From Amia ocellicauda (Eukaryota > Chordata > Actinopteri > Amiiformes > Amiidae), in assembly GCF_036373705.1 (NCBI RefSeq), contig NC_089863.1, positions 4,963,857 through 5,027,856 of the forward strand: a DNA stretch of 64,000 bases, written 5' to 3'. Numbering within the stretch: the first letter of the stretch is position 1; each line of letters starts with the position of its first letter. The notes below the pieces were generated by a model, which saw nothing but the letters and a program-made list of their open reading frames with translations, was not told the DNA's origin and did not search any database. A program made the translations under genes and the position numbers. Below are positions 11,443 through 21,414 of the stretch, piece after piece.

Positions 11443-14400
11443 ATGGTGTCCTGGCCCGCGGTGTCGGACCGGAGTCACGCGGACGCCCTCCTCTCACAGC
11501 TGAACGAGCAGCGCCTGGGCGCCGGCCTCTACTGCGACCTCACCGTCATCGCCGGCGACGACGCCAAATTCCGGGCCCACCAGAGCGTCTTGGCTGCCTG
11601 CAGCCCGTACTTCCAGGAGCTGCTGTCCTCCCCGCCCCCCGGGCCCCCGGCTGCCCCCGGAGCCGGCCGACCCAGCGAGCGGGTGCTGGAGCTGCCCCAC
11701 CTGAAGTCCGCCGTCCTCGCCGACGTCCTGGATTACGTGTACACCTCCCGAGTGTCTGGCCGCGGGGCCAAGGCCAACAGGCAGCTGTCCGAGGCCGGCA
11801 GGACCCTGGGCATCCCCTTCCTGGCCAGCCTGGGAGCGGGCGACGCCGGGCGCAGCAGGACCAAAAGCAGGGGCAAAGTGGACAGGGCGGCCTGCTCCTC
11901 GCCCCCGGGCCTGTCGAGATTCCCCGGCGTCAGGGAGCTGCGGGCCACCCCCTCGCCTTGCTCCCACACCGACCCAGAAGACCTGCCCTGGAGGATGGCG
12001 GAGCCGGTGGAGTACGCCTCGGGGGGATCGCTGTCTCCCATTGACCTCACCGCCCCCGGACGTAGGGACCCGGAGTCCACATCCTCATCCGCCGCTGTCC
12101 GGTTCCAACTTCCACCACAGAGCACTTTACCGCGGCTGCCGTACCCCGTGGACGCCCTGCAGGGCGACCCTGTCGCGCCCACAGACTCTGAGCGCTCCGC
12201 CGCGGAGACAGCCAAGATCCTGTTCAACCTGAGCGCAGTGGCCTTCCAGGGACGGGGGCACAGACACATCCGGGGGCCCTGCGACGCAAGCAGGACTTCC
12301 CCGGAGGAAAGGGAGGCAAAGGACGGGGTGCCTGGGTCAGCCCTTCCTCCTCTTTCTCCTCCTCCTCCTTCTCCTCCACCTCCTCCGTCTGTGACTAAGG
12401 GCTTCTTCTGTGGGTTGTGCCATCGCTCCTTCAGCTCTGGCTCCACGCTCAGTGCCCACATGAAGCTGCACCGAGGCGGGAGAGCGCTGAGCTGCCAGCA
12501 CTGTGGCAAGGCCTTCATCCACAACAAGAGACTGCTGTCCCACCAGGCGCTGTGCGGACAGGCCCCACCACCAGCGCCCGCCACACCCAAGGAGGAGGAG
12601 GAGGAGGAGGAGGAAAGGGAGGTGGAGGGGGCGGGGGAGGCTGTGGGGCATGGGAGCCGGGAAGAGGAGGAGGAGGAGGTGCTTGAAGGAGAGGTAGAGG
12701 AAGAGGAGGAGGAGGAGGAGGAGGAGGAAGGGGAAGGGAGGGAGGAAGGGGAGGAGGGCCGCCCCCGGCCCACCAGGCTCCACAAGAGGGGCCGTGGCTT
12801 CCTGGCGCGGCACCGGGGCTTCCCGAGGGCTGGCCTGCTGGCGGAGGAGGACCACTTCGTCAAGGTGGTGGACGGCCACATCATCTACTTTTGCACGGTG
12901 TGCGAGCGCTCCTACATGACCCTGTCCAGCCTCAAGCGGCACTCCAATGTGCACTCGTGGCGCCGCAAGTACCCCTGCCGCTACTGCGACAAGGTCTTCG
13001 CTCTGGCCGAGTACCGCACCAAGCACGAGGTATGGCACACGGGCGAGCGGCGCTACCAGTGCATCTTCTGCTGGGAGACCTTCGTCACCTACTACAACCT
13101 CAAGACGCACCAGAAGGCCTTCCACGGCATCAGCCCGGGCCTCATCACCAGCGAGAAGACGCCCAATGGGGGCTACAAGCAGAAGGTCAACGCTCTCAAA
13201 CTCTACCGCCTGCTGCCCATGCGGTCCCAGAAGAGACCCTACAAGACCTACAGCCAGGCCCTCCCCGACGGCCTCCTGCTGCCTCCGGAGGGCATCCCCC
13301 CCGTGCCCCTGGCGCTGCCTCTGGACGGCAGTCTGCTGGGGCCAGACGGGCTGCAGACGTACACCAAAGAGGAACAGCCGATGGACCTGCAGACCGATGC
13401 TGCCGGGTACCTGCTGGCGCCACCTGCTTTAGAGCCAGACATAGTGGGGGTAGGGGGGGTAACCCCAACATCACCTCCTGCCCTCCACAGGGTGTTGCAG
13501 ACTGCACGTAGGATGAAGGGGGCCCGGACAGAAGAGGAGGGAGAGGCAGGCAGCAGGGCGCCAGGCGGGGCAACAGAGTTTGGTAGCTCCTCTACCGTCA
13601 TCGCCTATGGCCACCCCAAGCCTTCGGTCATCGTGCGAGGCACCGCGGCGTCCTCCGTGATCGTGCACAGCAACCAAGTGCTGCCCACGAGCAGCAGCAG
13701 CAGAGTCTATCCCGAAGACGGCAGCCCCAAGCCGCCCACCCGCATCGCCCGGCCTATCAAGAAGCAGGTGCTCAAGGACTACTTCCTGTCCCAGCGAAGA
13801 GCTTCCAGTGGAGACATGGCCACAGAGGAACAAGGGAGCAAGGTGGAGGAGGAGGCGGAAGAGGTGCAAGAGGAGGAGGAGGAGGTGGAGGAGGAGGAGA
13901 GGAGGCCGCACAAGCCTTGCAAGACCCACGGCAAGAGTGTGACGTACGTGGCCAAGCCAGCCTGTGTGGGGGGCTCCTCGGAGGCCAGAGGGGGTGCCCC
14001 CTTGTGCCAGATCACCGTGCGCATCGGGGAAGAAGCCATCGTCAAGCGGAGCATTTCCGAGACTGACCTGATGCGGGACAAGGGCTCCCCGCCGCCCCCC
14101 AGCAAAACCAAAAAGACCGACCCTGCCGAGAAGGAGGAGACAAACCACCAACACCACCACCACCGCAGTCATCATCGCAGCCACCACCGCAGCCACCACC
14201 ACAGCAGAGACCCCCCCCCAAATGAGGAGACGGCGCCCCACCCAGCCCAGGCCAGGGAGTACTACTTCCGCCGTGAGGTCCGAGAGGAGGAGGACAGCGA
14301 CCAGGACGCTGGGGACAACCTGTGGCGACCCTACTACTCCTACAAGCCCAAGAGGAAGGCGCCGCACATGCAGAAGGTCAAGAAGAGCAGCTGGCAGCGC

Positions 14401-16545
14401 AAGCTCCGCTACAAGCGCTCCCTGCGACTGATGAAGAGGGCTGAGAGACTCCTGGACCAGGAGGTCTCCCAGGGAGCCTCCAGCAGGCTAGAAGACCGTG
14501 GGGAAGCTGGAGAAGAGGAAGCCACCCCCGCCTGCGAGGTGTCCACCCCACCCTTCCCAGACTCCCCTGCTCGGAGGCAGCCCCACCAGCCGGCAAAGGC
14601 CCTGACATGCTCCACCTGTGGGCGTCTCTTCTCCACGCCCAGGAAGCTGGACAAACATGAGCTCTCGCACCTGATGGAGTTCGTGTGCATGCTGTGCCAG
14701 GAGTCCTTCGTCTCCCGGGTCCTGCTGGAAGAGCACCAGAGCGCGAGACACGGCAAGGCAGAGGAAGAGAGCCCCCCTCCGCAGAGCCAGGCCCAGCAGC
14801 CGAGGAACAGTGTTGGCCAGACGCGCGTGGGCCGGAAGCCGTCAGTCCGGCACGCTTGCCCCATCTGCCCCAAGGTGTGCAAGACAGCTGCCGCTCTGGG
14901 GAGGCACATGAAGCGCCACGAGTCCGATGCCGCCAAGGTCCCTGTCGTCCCCTTCCCTTCGGACCTGGGCAAGGATTTAGAAGCAGAGACAGAGCCGGCG
15001 CAACCCATCCCGGTCATCAACTACTCCAAATCAGTGCCCCCAGCCTCGCCTCAACCTCAGCGTGGCAGCCCAGACCTTGAGGGGGAGAAGGCAGAGGAGG
15101 AGGCCGGCAGAGAGCAGACGCCTGTGCCCTCTGGCAGTAGCGGGACACCCGGCGAGAGGGAGGAGGAGGGTGGAGACGTGTCCGTGCCCAGTTCCGTGGG
15201 GATCAGGACGATATGCTCGGAAGTGGCTTCCAAACCTGAGGTCCCCGGCAGCTGCGTCCAAAGTGTGCTGGTCCTGAATGGGAAGGATGGTCTGCTGGAG
15301 TCGGGCTCCACCGAAAACTGCTCCTCAGATAAGCCATGCCACCGGCGCTGTGACGATCCTGGAGAGACGCCAAGCTACAGCAGGCAGCGCAGGGGGATTG
15401 GTATCGCCGACGCCCTGCTGAGCAACACCAGGCTGAACTTACCAGAATTGCCGGATACACGCCCCTATCAGAGACAGTCAGCGGAGCAGGATGGAGCCTG
15501 TTTGGGCGTCATTGTGCCACAAGAAGGCGACGCTCCCCCACTACAGCCAGGCAAGACTCTTAATGCTCACCTCCGCGAGGCCGAACCCCCCGCGGGGGAT
15601 CAAGCATCGTGTGGGGAGGAGGAAGACAGGAGGTTCACAGGGCAGGGCCTGCCGATGCCTCCCACGGGAGAAGAGGGACCGGGTCCCGCCCAGGAACTGA
15701 GGCTGGGGAGAGAGGCCAGCCCGGCACAGGTCCTCCCGGAAATGGAGGCGGCACAGAGGGTGGCTTCAGTGAGGGAGGGGGCTGAGGCACGGGGACTGCT
15801 GAGGCTGCCCGTGGCAGAGGACACCCCAGTGGGGACAGCACCAGACTTTTGCGTTGTCCAGCCCCTCCAGCACCCCTCCCCGGGGCCTGTACGCGAGCAG
15901 CCAGTTCCCAACACCCAGACGCGGATGAAGTCTCCCGGCATCCCTCCCACCCCGGAGCTGCTGCGCCCGGCACACCCGGGGCCCAGCCAAGCCCAGGGGT
16001 TACTCCTGCCGCGCGTGCCGGGAGCGAGCGACTGCCGCCCTCTGGCGCCACCCCGGGGCGTCCTGGTCCCCCGAAAGCCCGACGAGGAGCCCCCAGCTAC
16101 CCGAGATCGCCGCGGGGATGTGATCTACCCGGTGCAGGAGTTTCCCTTGCCCCTGATCGTGCCGGGGGGTTGCCGCTCCAGCAAGAAGCAGGAGGACAAC
16201 ATCCTGGTCTCGTACCCGGCCGGCGCCATCCCCTTCGGCCCCCTGGCCAAGATGTCCAATGGCGACCTGGGGAAGCTGCCCTTCTACCACGACCCCTACC
16301 AGCTCCTCTACGGGCCGCAGCTGCTGGCGTACCCCTACAACCTGGCTGCCCTGCCCATGGCGCTCAACATGGTGGTGCCTGGGGACAAGAGGGAGCCGCT
16401 GCCCTTCCTGCCCACCCTCTTCAACTACGTCAACCCTTGCCCGGGTGCTGGGCCGCAGCACCACCTGGTGGCGGGACCTAGCCAGTGCGGTAGTGGTGGT
16501 GGCAGTGGCGGTGGCAGCGGCGCCCGAGAAGGCGCCAACCAATAG
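11443..16545 (+). CDS. zbtb4: Zinc finger and BTB domain protein 4 (Kaiso family)
   Basis: A nuclear transcription factor that binds methylated CpG, and in mammals a repressor. The frame is open in one exon from an acceptor at 11426. I choose the ATG at 11443 (GACGCCATGG context), giving 1700 residues. Domains: BTB about 7-130, with a Pro-rich insert between its two halves (about 60-78) as in mammalian ZBTB4; two C2H2 fingers at 321-372; an acidic Glu tract at about 384-437; the three Kaiso-type fingers at about 483-567, including SSLKRHSNVHSWRRKYPCRY; conserved blocks ITVRIGEEAIVKR (about 862) and LWRPYYSYKPKRK (960); three more fingers at about 1054, 1080 and 1137; a C-terminal YGPQLLAYPYN block (about 1617) and a Gly-Ser tail. 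Assignment to ZBTB4 rather than ZBTB33 or ZBTB38 rests on the split BTB and the C-terminal block. It is much longer than the human protein (about 1010 residues) because the linkers are expanded. Confidence 0.93.
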   Translation: MVSWPAVSDRSHADALLSQLNEQRLGAGLYCDLTVIAGDDAKFRAHQSVLAACSPYFQELLSSPPPGPPAAPGAGRPSERVLELPHLKSAVLADVLDYVYTSRVSGRGAKANRQLSEAGRTLGIPFLASLGAGDAGRSRTKSRGKVDRAACSSPPGLSRFPGVRELRATPSPCSHTDPEDLPWRMAEPVEYASGGSLSPIDLTAPGRRDPESTSSSAAVRFQLPPQSTLPRLPYPVDALQGDPVAPTDSERSAAETAKILFNLSAVAFQGRGHRHIRGPCDASRTSPEEREAKDGVPGSALPPLSPPPPSPPPPPSVTKGFFCGLCHRSFSSGSTLSAHMKLHRGGRALSCQHCGKAFIHNKRLLSHQALCGQAPPPAPATPKEEEEEEEEREVEGAGEAVGHGSREEEEEEVLEGEVEEEEEEEEEEEGEGREEGEEGRPRPTRLHKRGRGFLARHRGFPRAGLLAEEDHFVKVVDGHIIYFCTVCERSYMTLSSLKRHSNVHSWRRKYPCRYCDKVFALAEYRTKHEVWHTGERRYQCIFCWETFVTYYNLKTHQKAFHGISPGLITSEKTPNGGYKQKVNALKLYRLLPMRSQKRPYKTYSQALPDGLLLPPEGIPPVPLALPLDGSLLGPDGLQTYTKEEQPMDLQTDAAGYLLAPPALEPDIVGVGGVTPTSPPALHRVLQTARRMKGARTEEEGEAGSRAPGGATEFGSSSTVIAYGHPKPSVIVRGTAASSVIVHSNQVLPTSSSSRVYPEDGSPKPPTRIARPIKKQVLKDYFLSQRRASSGDMATEEQGSKVEEEAEEVQEEEEEVEEEERRPHKPCKTHGKSVTYVAKPACVGGSSEARGGAPLCQITVRIGEEAIVKRSISETDLMRDKGSPPPPSKTKKTDPAEKEETNHQHHHHRSHHRSHHRSHHHSRDPPPNEETAPHPAQAREYYFRREVREEEDSDQDAGDNLWRPYYSYKPKRKAPHMQKVKKSSWQRKLRYKRSLRLMKRAERLLDQEVSQGASSRLEDRGEAGEEEATPACEVSTPPFPDSPARRQPHQPAKALTCSTCGRLFSTPRKLDKHELSHLMEFVCMLCQESFVSRVLLEEHQSARHGKAEEESPPPQSQAQQPRNSVGQTRVGRKPSVRHACPICPKVCKTAAALGRHMKRHESDAAKVPVVPFPSDLGKDLEAETEPAQPIPVINYSKSVPPASPQPQRGSPDLEGEKAEEEAGREQTPVPSGSSGTPGEREEEGGDVSVPSSVGIRTICSEVASKPEVPGSCVQSVLVLNGKDGLLESGSTENCSSDKPCHRRCDDPGETPSYSRQRRGIGIADALLSNTRLNLPELPDTRPYQRQSAEQDGACLGVIVPQEGDAPPLQPGKTLNAHLREAEPPAGDQASCGEEEDRRFTGQGLPMPPTGEEGPGPAQELRLGREASPAQVLPEMEAAQRVASVREGAEARGLLRLPVAEDTPVGTAPDFCVVQPLQHPSPGPVREQPVPNTQTRMKSPGIPPTPELLRPAHPGPSQAQGLLLPRVPGASDCRPLAPPRGVLVPRKPDEEPPATRDRRGDVIYPVQEFPLPLIVPGGCRSSKKQEDNILVSYPAGAIPFGPLAKMSNGDLGKLPFYHDPYQLLYGPQLLAYPYNLAALPMALNMVVPGDKREPLPFLPTLFNYVNPCPGAGPQHHLVAGPSQCGSGGGSGGGSGAREGANQ

Positions 16546-17055
16546 GCACAGGGAAGGGTTGGTGGGGGGCAGGGACAGGGGAGGGCTCGACCCCTCGGAC
16601 ACATTGTAAACAGCATGACCTTGCCTCTCCAGCGCCCCCCTCCCGCTGTCTGGTGTGAAGCAGCGATAAGACCGGGGCGATGGGGTAGTAACAGAGGGGA
16701 GGGGATGGGTGTCGGGGGGGGGACTGTGGGGCTTTGAAGACTGTGTCATCCTCTCTCTCTCATCCCTCCCCTCCCCCAAACCCTTCCCCTCCTCACCGGC
16801 TCCCCCCTAACTTAGCTCTTATCTCTGTCCTTCCCTCTCTGTAGTAGCGTAGCGCTCGATAACTATCCTCCGAGACTAAAACAGCTGACAGGATGTGTGT
16901 GCAACTTAGTTCAGTCCGCTTCCTGTAGTGATCGATTGCAACAACAACAAAAAAACAACAAAAACAACAAAAAAACACACAAAAAAATAAATAAATCCTT
17001 TCCGTGATGGATAATCTTGACAAGAACGCTCCGCTCCCCACCCCCACCCCTCCTG

Positions 17056-17106
<51 letters not shown>
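17056..17106. repeat. (TA)n microsatellite
   Basis: A pure TA run in the presumed zbtb4 3' UTR, preceded by an A-rich segment (16936-16996). Confidence 0.9.
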
Positions 17107-18659
17107 ATATTTATACATTCTGTACAGAGAGGGGTTGGGAGATCCAGTGTGGAGCACAGAGTATACTGGGCACAAGATCGAGTTAAAAAATGGTGATTCA
17201 TTCCACAGAGGTCAGAGGGGGCAGAGGGGGTGCCATGGCCAGTGCCAGTAAACTATACTGGGCTGGGCTGTTCAGTTCAGTCAGGACCAGTTGTAGACAG
17301 GACCAGGGCAGCGGGGCACAGCAGGCATGTCGAGTGTCTCGAGAGGGGTTCAGTGTAGCCCCTCTCTCTGCGACAGAGAGAGCATCAGAGTGAGCAGACC
17401 AAAATGGTGCTTGCCGCTGGTAGTGTACAGCACAGCCCACCTGGTAAGCAAAGGCTGCTGGGAAAACCAAGTTGGGCATCTGTGGTTCACAGTCCCGGTA
17501 ATAGGAATTGAGTGCCAGTGAGACCCTCATCGTGGACACGTTGTCAACTCTTTGAAATACCCCAAAAGCAAAGACTCATTGACATTTGGACAGGGGCTCT
17601 CGTGTGGCGCCCTAACGCACCCGCTGTGTTAAGCTGGCGCCGGGGAGCTGTAGAGAGAGAGTGGGGTCGCCTCCCAGGGGCGAATGAATAAACACATCCA
17701 AACATAAATAAATAGAGGAAGGATAGTTTTGGTGGCCTTGTCTCCAGGGTATCTCGCCACTCACTCCCTCCTGGCGCCCTTCGACGGGGAAGACTGGGAG
17801 ACTCAGCCACGTTCCTCTTTCTCTTCTTTCTTCAACAAACGGAGCTTCCTTCAGGATATTTAAATAATCGGCCGTGGCGTCCGACGCAGCCCGTTCACGT
17901 ATCTGTATTTTCAGTTATTTTTTTCCTCTGTTTCCCGATTGATGCTTTCCTCCTTTCTTTCTTCCCGCCCCTTCCACCCTCTCCCCCTTCTCCATTTTTT
18001 AAGATGTTTTTTTTTGTGTGTGTTGTTCTGTTTTTTTACAGATTTGCTAGGTGATATTTCTGGAAAGGGGGCTTGAATATATGTACGCAGGCATATGAAT
18101 GTAATATAGTGTTGAGTTTCGCGAAGTAGGGAAAAAAGAAACGTATTTAAAACAAGGTCAAGAAGAATCAAATGTAACAAAGACACACAGAACCCACCTT
18201 ACTTCGCCGCACACTCTGGCCACCAACACTATAGGAACATAAAGTCAAGACACTTTGCACCTGGATTTACGAAGCAGTCGCACACCGATTCAGTTATAAT
18301 TTTTTTTCCATTCGCTTAAAGAAATATATATTCTGTTGCCGTATCAAAACCAAAAAAAGCAAGCTGCCCTTTGGTCTGGTCTGTCTCGACGCCATTTTTT
18401 CCTCGAGGGGGCGCGTAAAAGCACAGCGAGAACCTCGGAGATTGTACGAGCCCGTCATCCTTGTTACTCCAAATCCAAATGGGTTTTGTTTGTTTTTTTA
18501 GTTTTTTTTACCAAATCCTTCATTTTCTTGGCCTGGTTATTCTTCTACTGCCATGTGTGTTGTCACGGACATGTATTTCAAAGCTTGCCTGGTTTGCCTT
18601 TTTTTTCCCGTTTGTTTGATCAGTCTCACTCCTGTGTCCAAACAATCAGGCACTCCCTC

Positions 18660-18666
18660 ACACACA

Positions 18667-18709
<43 letters not shown>
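18660..18709. repeat. (CA)n microsatellite
   Basis: A nearly pure CA run. Confidence 0.9.
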
Positions 18710-19407
18710 GCATCAGTACAAGGTTCCCTTCCAGTGTCAGTAGCTTTGCATCTCTCCGCCTCCCTCGATCTCCCATCCCTCGATCTCTGCCCCCAGCCTT
18801 CCCTTCTCCCAGTCTCCGCCCCCAGCCTACCCACAACCCCTCCTCCATTTCTGCTCCCCCCCTAGGCTCCCACAGCATCTCTTATCAACTTGGGAGAGAC
18901 AGAGACTTACCGTACACCCAGCACTGACTCCGTGTTACACTTAGCAGGGGGGGGGCAGTGTGCCTAGGGGCCAGAGCTGAGAGAGAGGCGATTACGGTCA
19001 CCCCTCCGAGGGATCAGAGAGAGGAGGGCATTGAGCGGCCAGGCGAGGCGAGGAGGAGAGCCGGTTGTGTCCGCGACAGACGGATGACACCACCCGCACA
19101 CTCTTGTTTTATGTCATGTGCACAGTTGATCCGGCCGCACATGTCTCTTTTCGTTCTTTCTTGGGTGGGTGTCAATCCATTCGTTCATTCGTTCATCCCA
19201 ATAGATGCAGATAAGTCAAGACATAATTTTAATTCTCTCTCTCTCTCTCTCTCTCTCTCCCTCTCTCTCCACGCTGTTACCCAGAAGCCCCCGCACAACG
19301 ACGTCACACCCTAGGGCCGTAGCGCCGTGGTTTATTGGGTTGGTTTGAGTTGATGGCAGACAGGCATGACAGGAAAGCTCTTTGCAATATCTTTTTTTAA
19401 ATGTATT

Positions 19408-19410
<3 letters not shown>

Positions 19411-19459
<49 letters not shown>
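19411..19459. repeat. (ATT)n microsatellite
   Basis: A pure ATT run of about 16 units. Confidence 0.9.
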
Positions 19460-19905
19460 GACGCAAGCTACCACACCGTGAATTCCAGTTTCTACCCATA
19501 CAAAACTCAAGCACTCCTCTGCTTTGCATATTCTTGATGTCATTTTGGTTCATTTTAATTTATTTTAATGTTTTTTTTGGAGGGGAGGTGGGGGGGAATT
19601 TACGTGACGTCCACCAGATACATTTTGGAGTAAAACCAGATCGGAGAACCCCCCTGGCCTCCCCGCACACACTCATACACAATCTCCCACCCCCTAAGTG
19701 GGTCTTGGTACCAGACCGTGCCACAGGGTGTCAGAACCATCAGTGGTACAGACTTCTATTTTAGTTCTCGTTTTCTGTTCCTTCTCATTGTCGGTGATGA
19801 AGGATTGTAGCCGCAGCTGCCCCCTACCCCACCCCTCTGTCTGTTTCATTTCTTCTCTCTCTCCTGCTACAGTCAAACAAATAAACTATTAACCTGACAA
19901 CCCTG

Positions 19906-21106
19906 CTCCGGAGTCTCTTTGGTGTCTTTTCTTCTCGTTTACTCTCTCTCTCTGTCTCTCTCAGAGTCTGAAGAGGCTGTCGTCCGACTGTGTGAACACA
20001 ACACCCTCGTGTGAGAGCCGGTCTTAGGTCTCCGTAAGCCCCTCTTACCTTGGCTTCCTCTCCCAGGCTGCCTTTAAGTCTCCACGGTGTTGTCACTTTC
20101 TCCACTAGAGGGAGACATCTCAGTCTCACAGGAAGAGCAGCCGTCGCGCAGGACACACACATGTGCGCGTGCGCACACTGGTCAGAGTTCAGGTTTGGCA
20201 CATGCTAGTGTAACCAGGGTAACAGAGAGGTCAGTGACTGTACACACAGATAACATGATGTACTCTGGGTTTTGTCAACAGCGACTGCTGATTTTCAGAG
20301 TTCGACACAGGAAACTGGACACAGTGTGGTGGGGAGGGAGTGTGTGTGTGTCGGTCAGTCTGCTGAAAAACTGGACAGTTGGCCAGTTGCTAATCTACTG
20401 GTCCTGGAGAGTCATTTTTTCCTGTTTCCAGCTGAACTCCCCTTTCACTTCCTTAACAAGTCCTGTAAATTGGAAACAAACACACACAAAAATCATCGTT
20501 GGCTAAATTTGTCCCACTTCCATTTATGCAGCACAATTCAATTTGAATCAATAAGCATTTCTTCAAGCTGCCAGAAACCTTGACCCTGTTTGGCGAGGTG
20601 TGTTGAGGAGAGCGAGAGACTCAAATTAATCAATAATGGGATGACCAGATCTAATCCCAGGCTGATCTTAGCCGGCTGGTCGTGATTCCCAGGGCTGGGA
20701 ATGGTCGGGACGGTGGCCTGATGCTGCCTGTCGTGTCTCCGCTTCTTGACACCCGTCCATTCACTGGACTTATATGACATTATCAGGACGACACGTGCCC
20801 CTTTTGACCCACTGTCAACAATCTACTTTCCTTAGACTTGCTTTTTTGAATCAGAATCCCACCCCCAAAAGGGCAGGAAATGACATTAAACAAATAATGA
20901 TAAATAGATCAATATTTAACCCCCCACCCGTGCGGCCTTTGTCCTCGCCCTCCTGTCTGCAAATCGATACTTCCCGGGGGTGCGTGTGAGTCCAAGGGCA
21001 GTGGGTCCACACTGTGGGACACGCGACACAAGCCCAGTGTGTGGAATAATACCTCCTCATCATCATATTAATCATAACGGCACACAAGTCGGGACACTAA
21101 TTTAGT
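19906..21106. other. zbtb4-shbg intergenic region
   Basis: No gene is seen. A motif close to a CTCF core (CCACTAGAGGGAGAC) starts near 20102. The last few hundred bases should contain the shbg promoter. Confidence 0.4.
20989..21077 (+). promoter_or_regulatory. Candidate shbg proximal promoter elements
   Basis: AGTCCAAGGGCAG at 20989-21001 resembles a degenerate DR1 of the HNF4/COUP-TF type. TATTAATCATAAC at about 21065-21077 resembles a gapped HNF1 site. Human SHBG is controlled in liver by HNF4A and COUP-TF, so the resemblance is plausible. Both matches are imperfect and there is no TATA box, so this is a weak call. Confidence 0.2.
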
Positions 21107-21325
21107 ATGAATATGCGAAGGGCTGGCGCTGTACTGCTGCTCGTCGGCCTGGCACTGCTCGGGTGTCGGGTGCGGAGCGCGGCCACCAGGAGGGTCCGGC
21201 GGGACCCGGGGCACAGCTACCTGACAGACCAGCACGCGCTGAACCTCGGGCAGCGATGGGGAGAGATCCAGCCCTTCACCACCATGAAGGCAAACCTGTC
21301 CGAGGTCACCAGGTAACGCTTGCTG

Positions 21326-21414
<89 letters not shown>

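Larger units (their letters stand above)
16546..19905 (+). other. zbtb4 3' UTR and downstream flank
   Basis: No other gene is seen. Candidate poly(A) signals on the + strand are AATAAA at 16987-16992, 17687-17692 and 19880-19885. The last is followed by a T/GT-rich element (TTTGGTGTCTTTTC), which makes it the best distal site. Microsatellites lie inside: (TA)n 17060-17105, (CA)n 18665-18709, (CT)n 19235-19270, (ATT)n 19411-19459. The exact 3' end of the transcript is not determinable here. Confidence 0.5.

Noticed and set aside
11277..12044. 255-residue + strand frame overlapping the zbtb4 start
   Set aside because: Crosses the splice acceptor and reads the GC-rich zbtb4 exon out of frame; no domain.
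11733..12884. 383-residue minus-strand frame rich in Ser
   Set aside because: Shadow of the zbtb4 exon; the Ser/Pro runs are the complement of GAG-type Glu codons.
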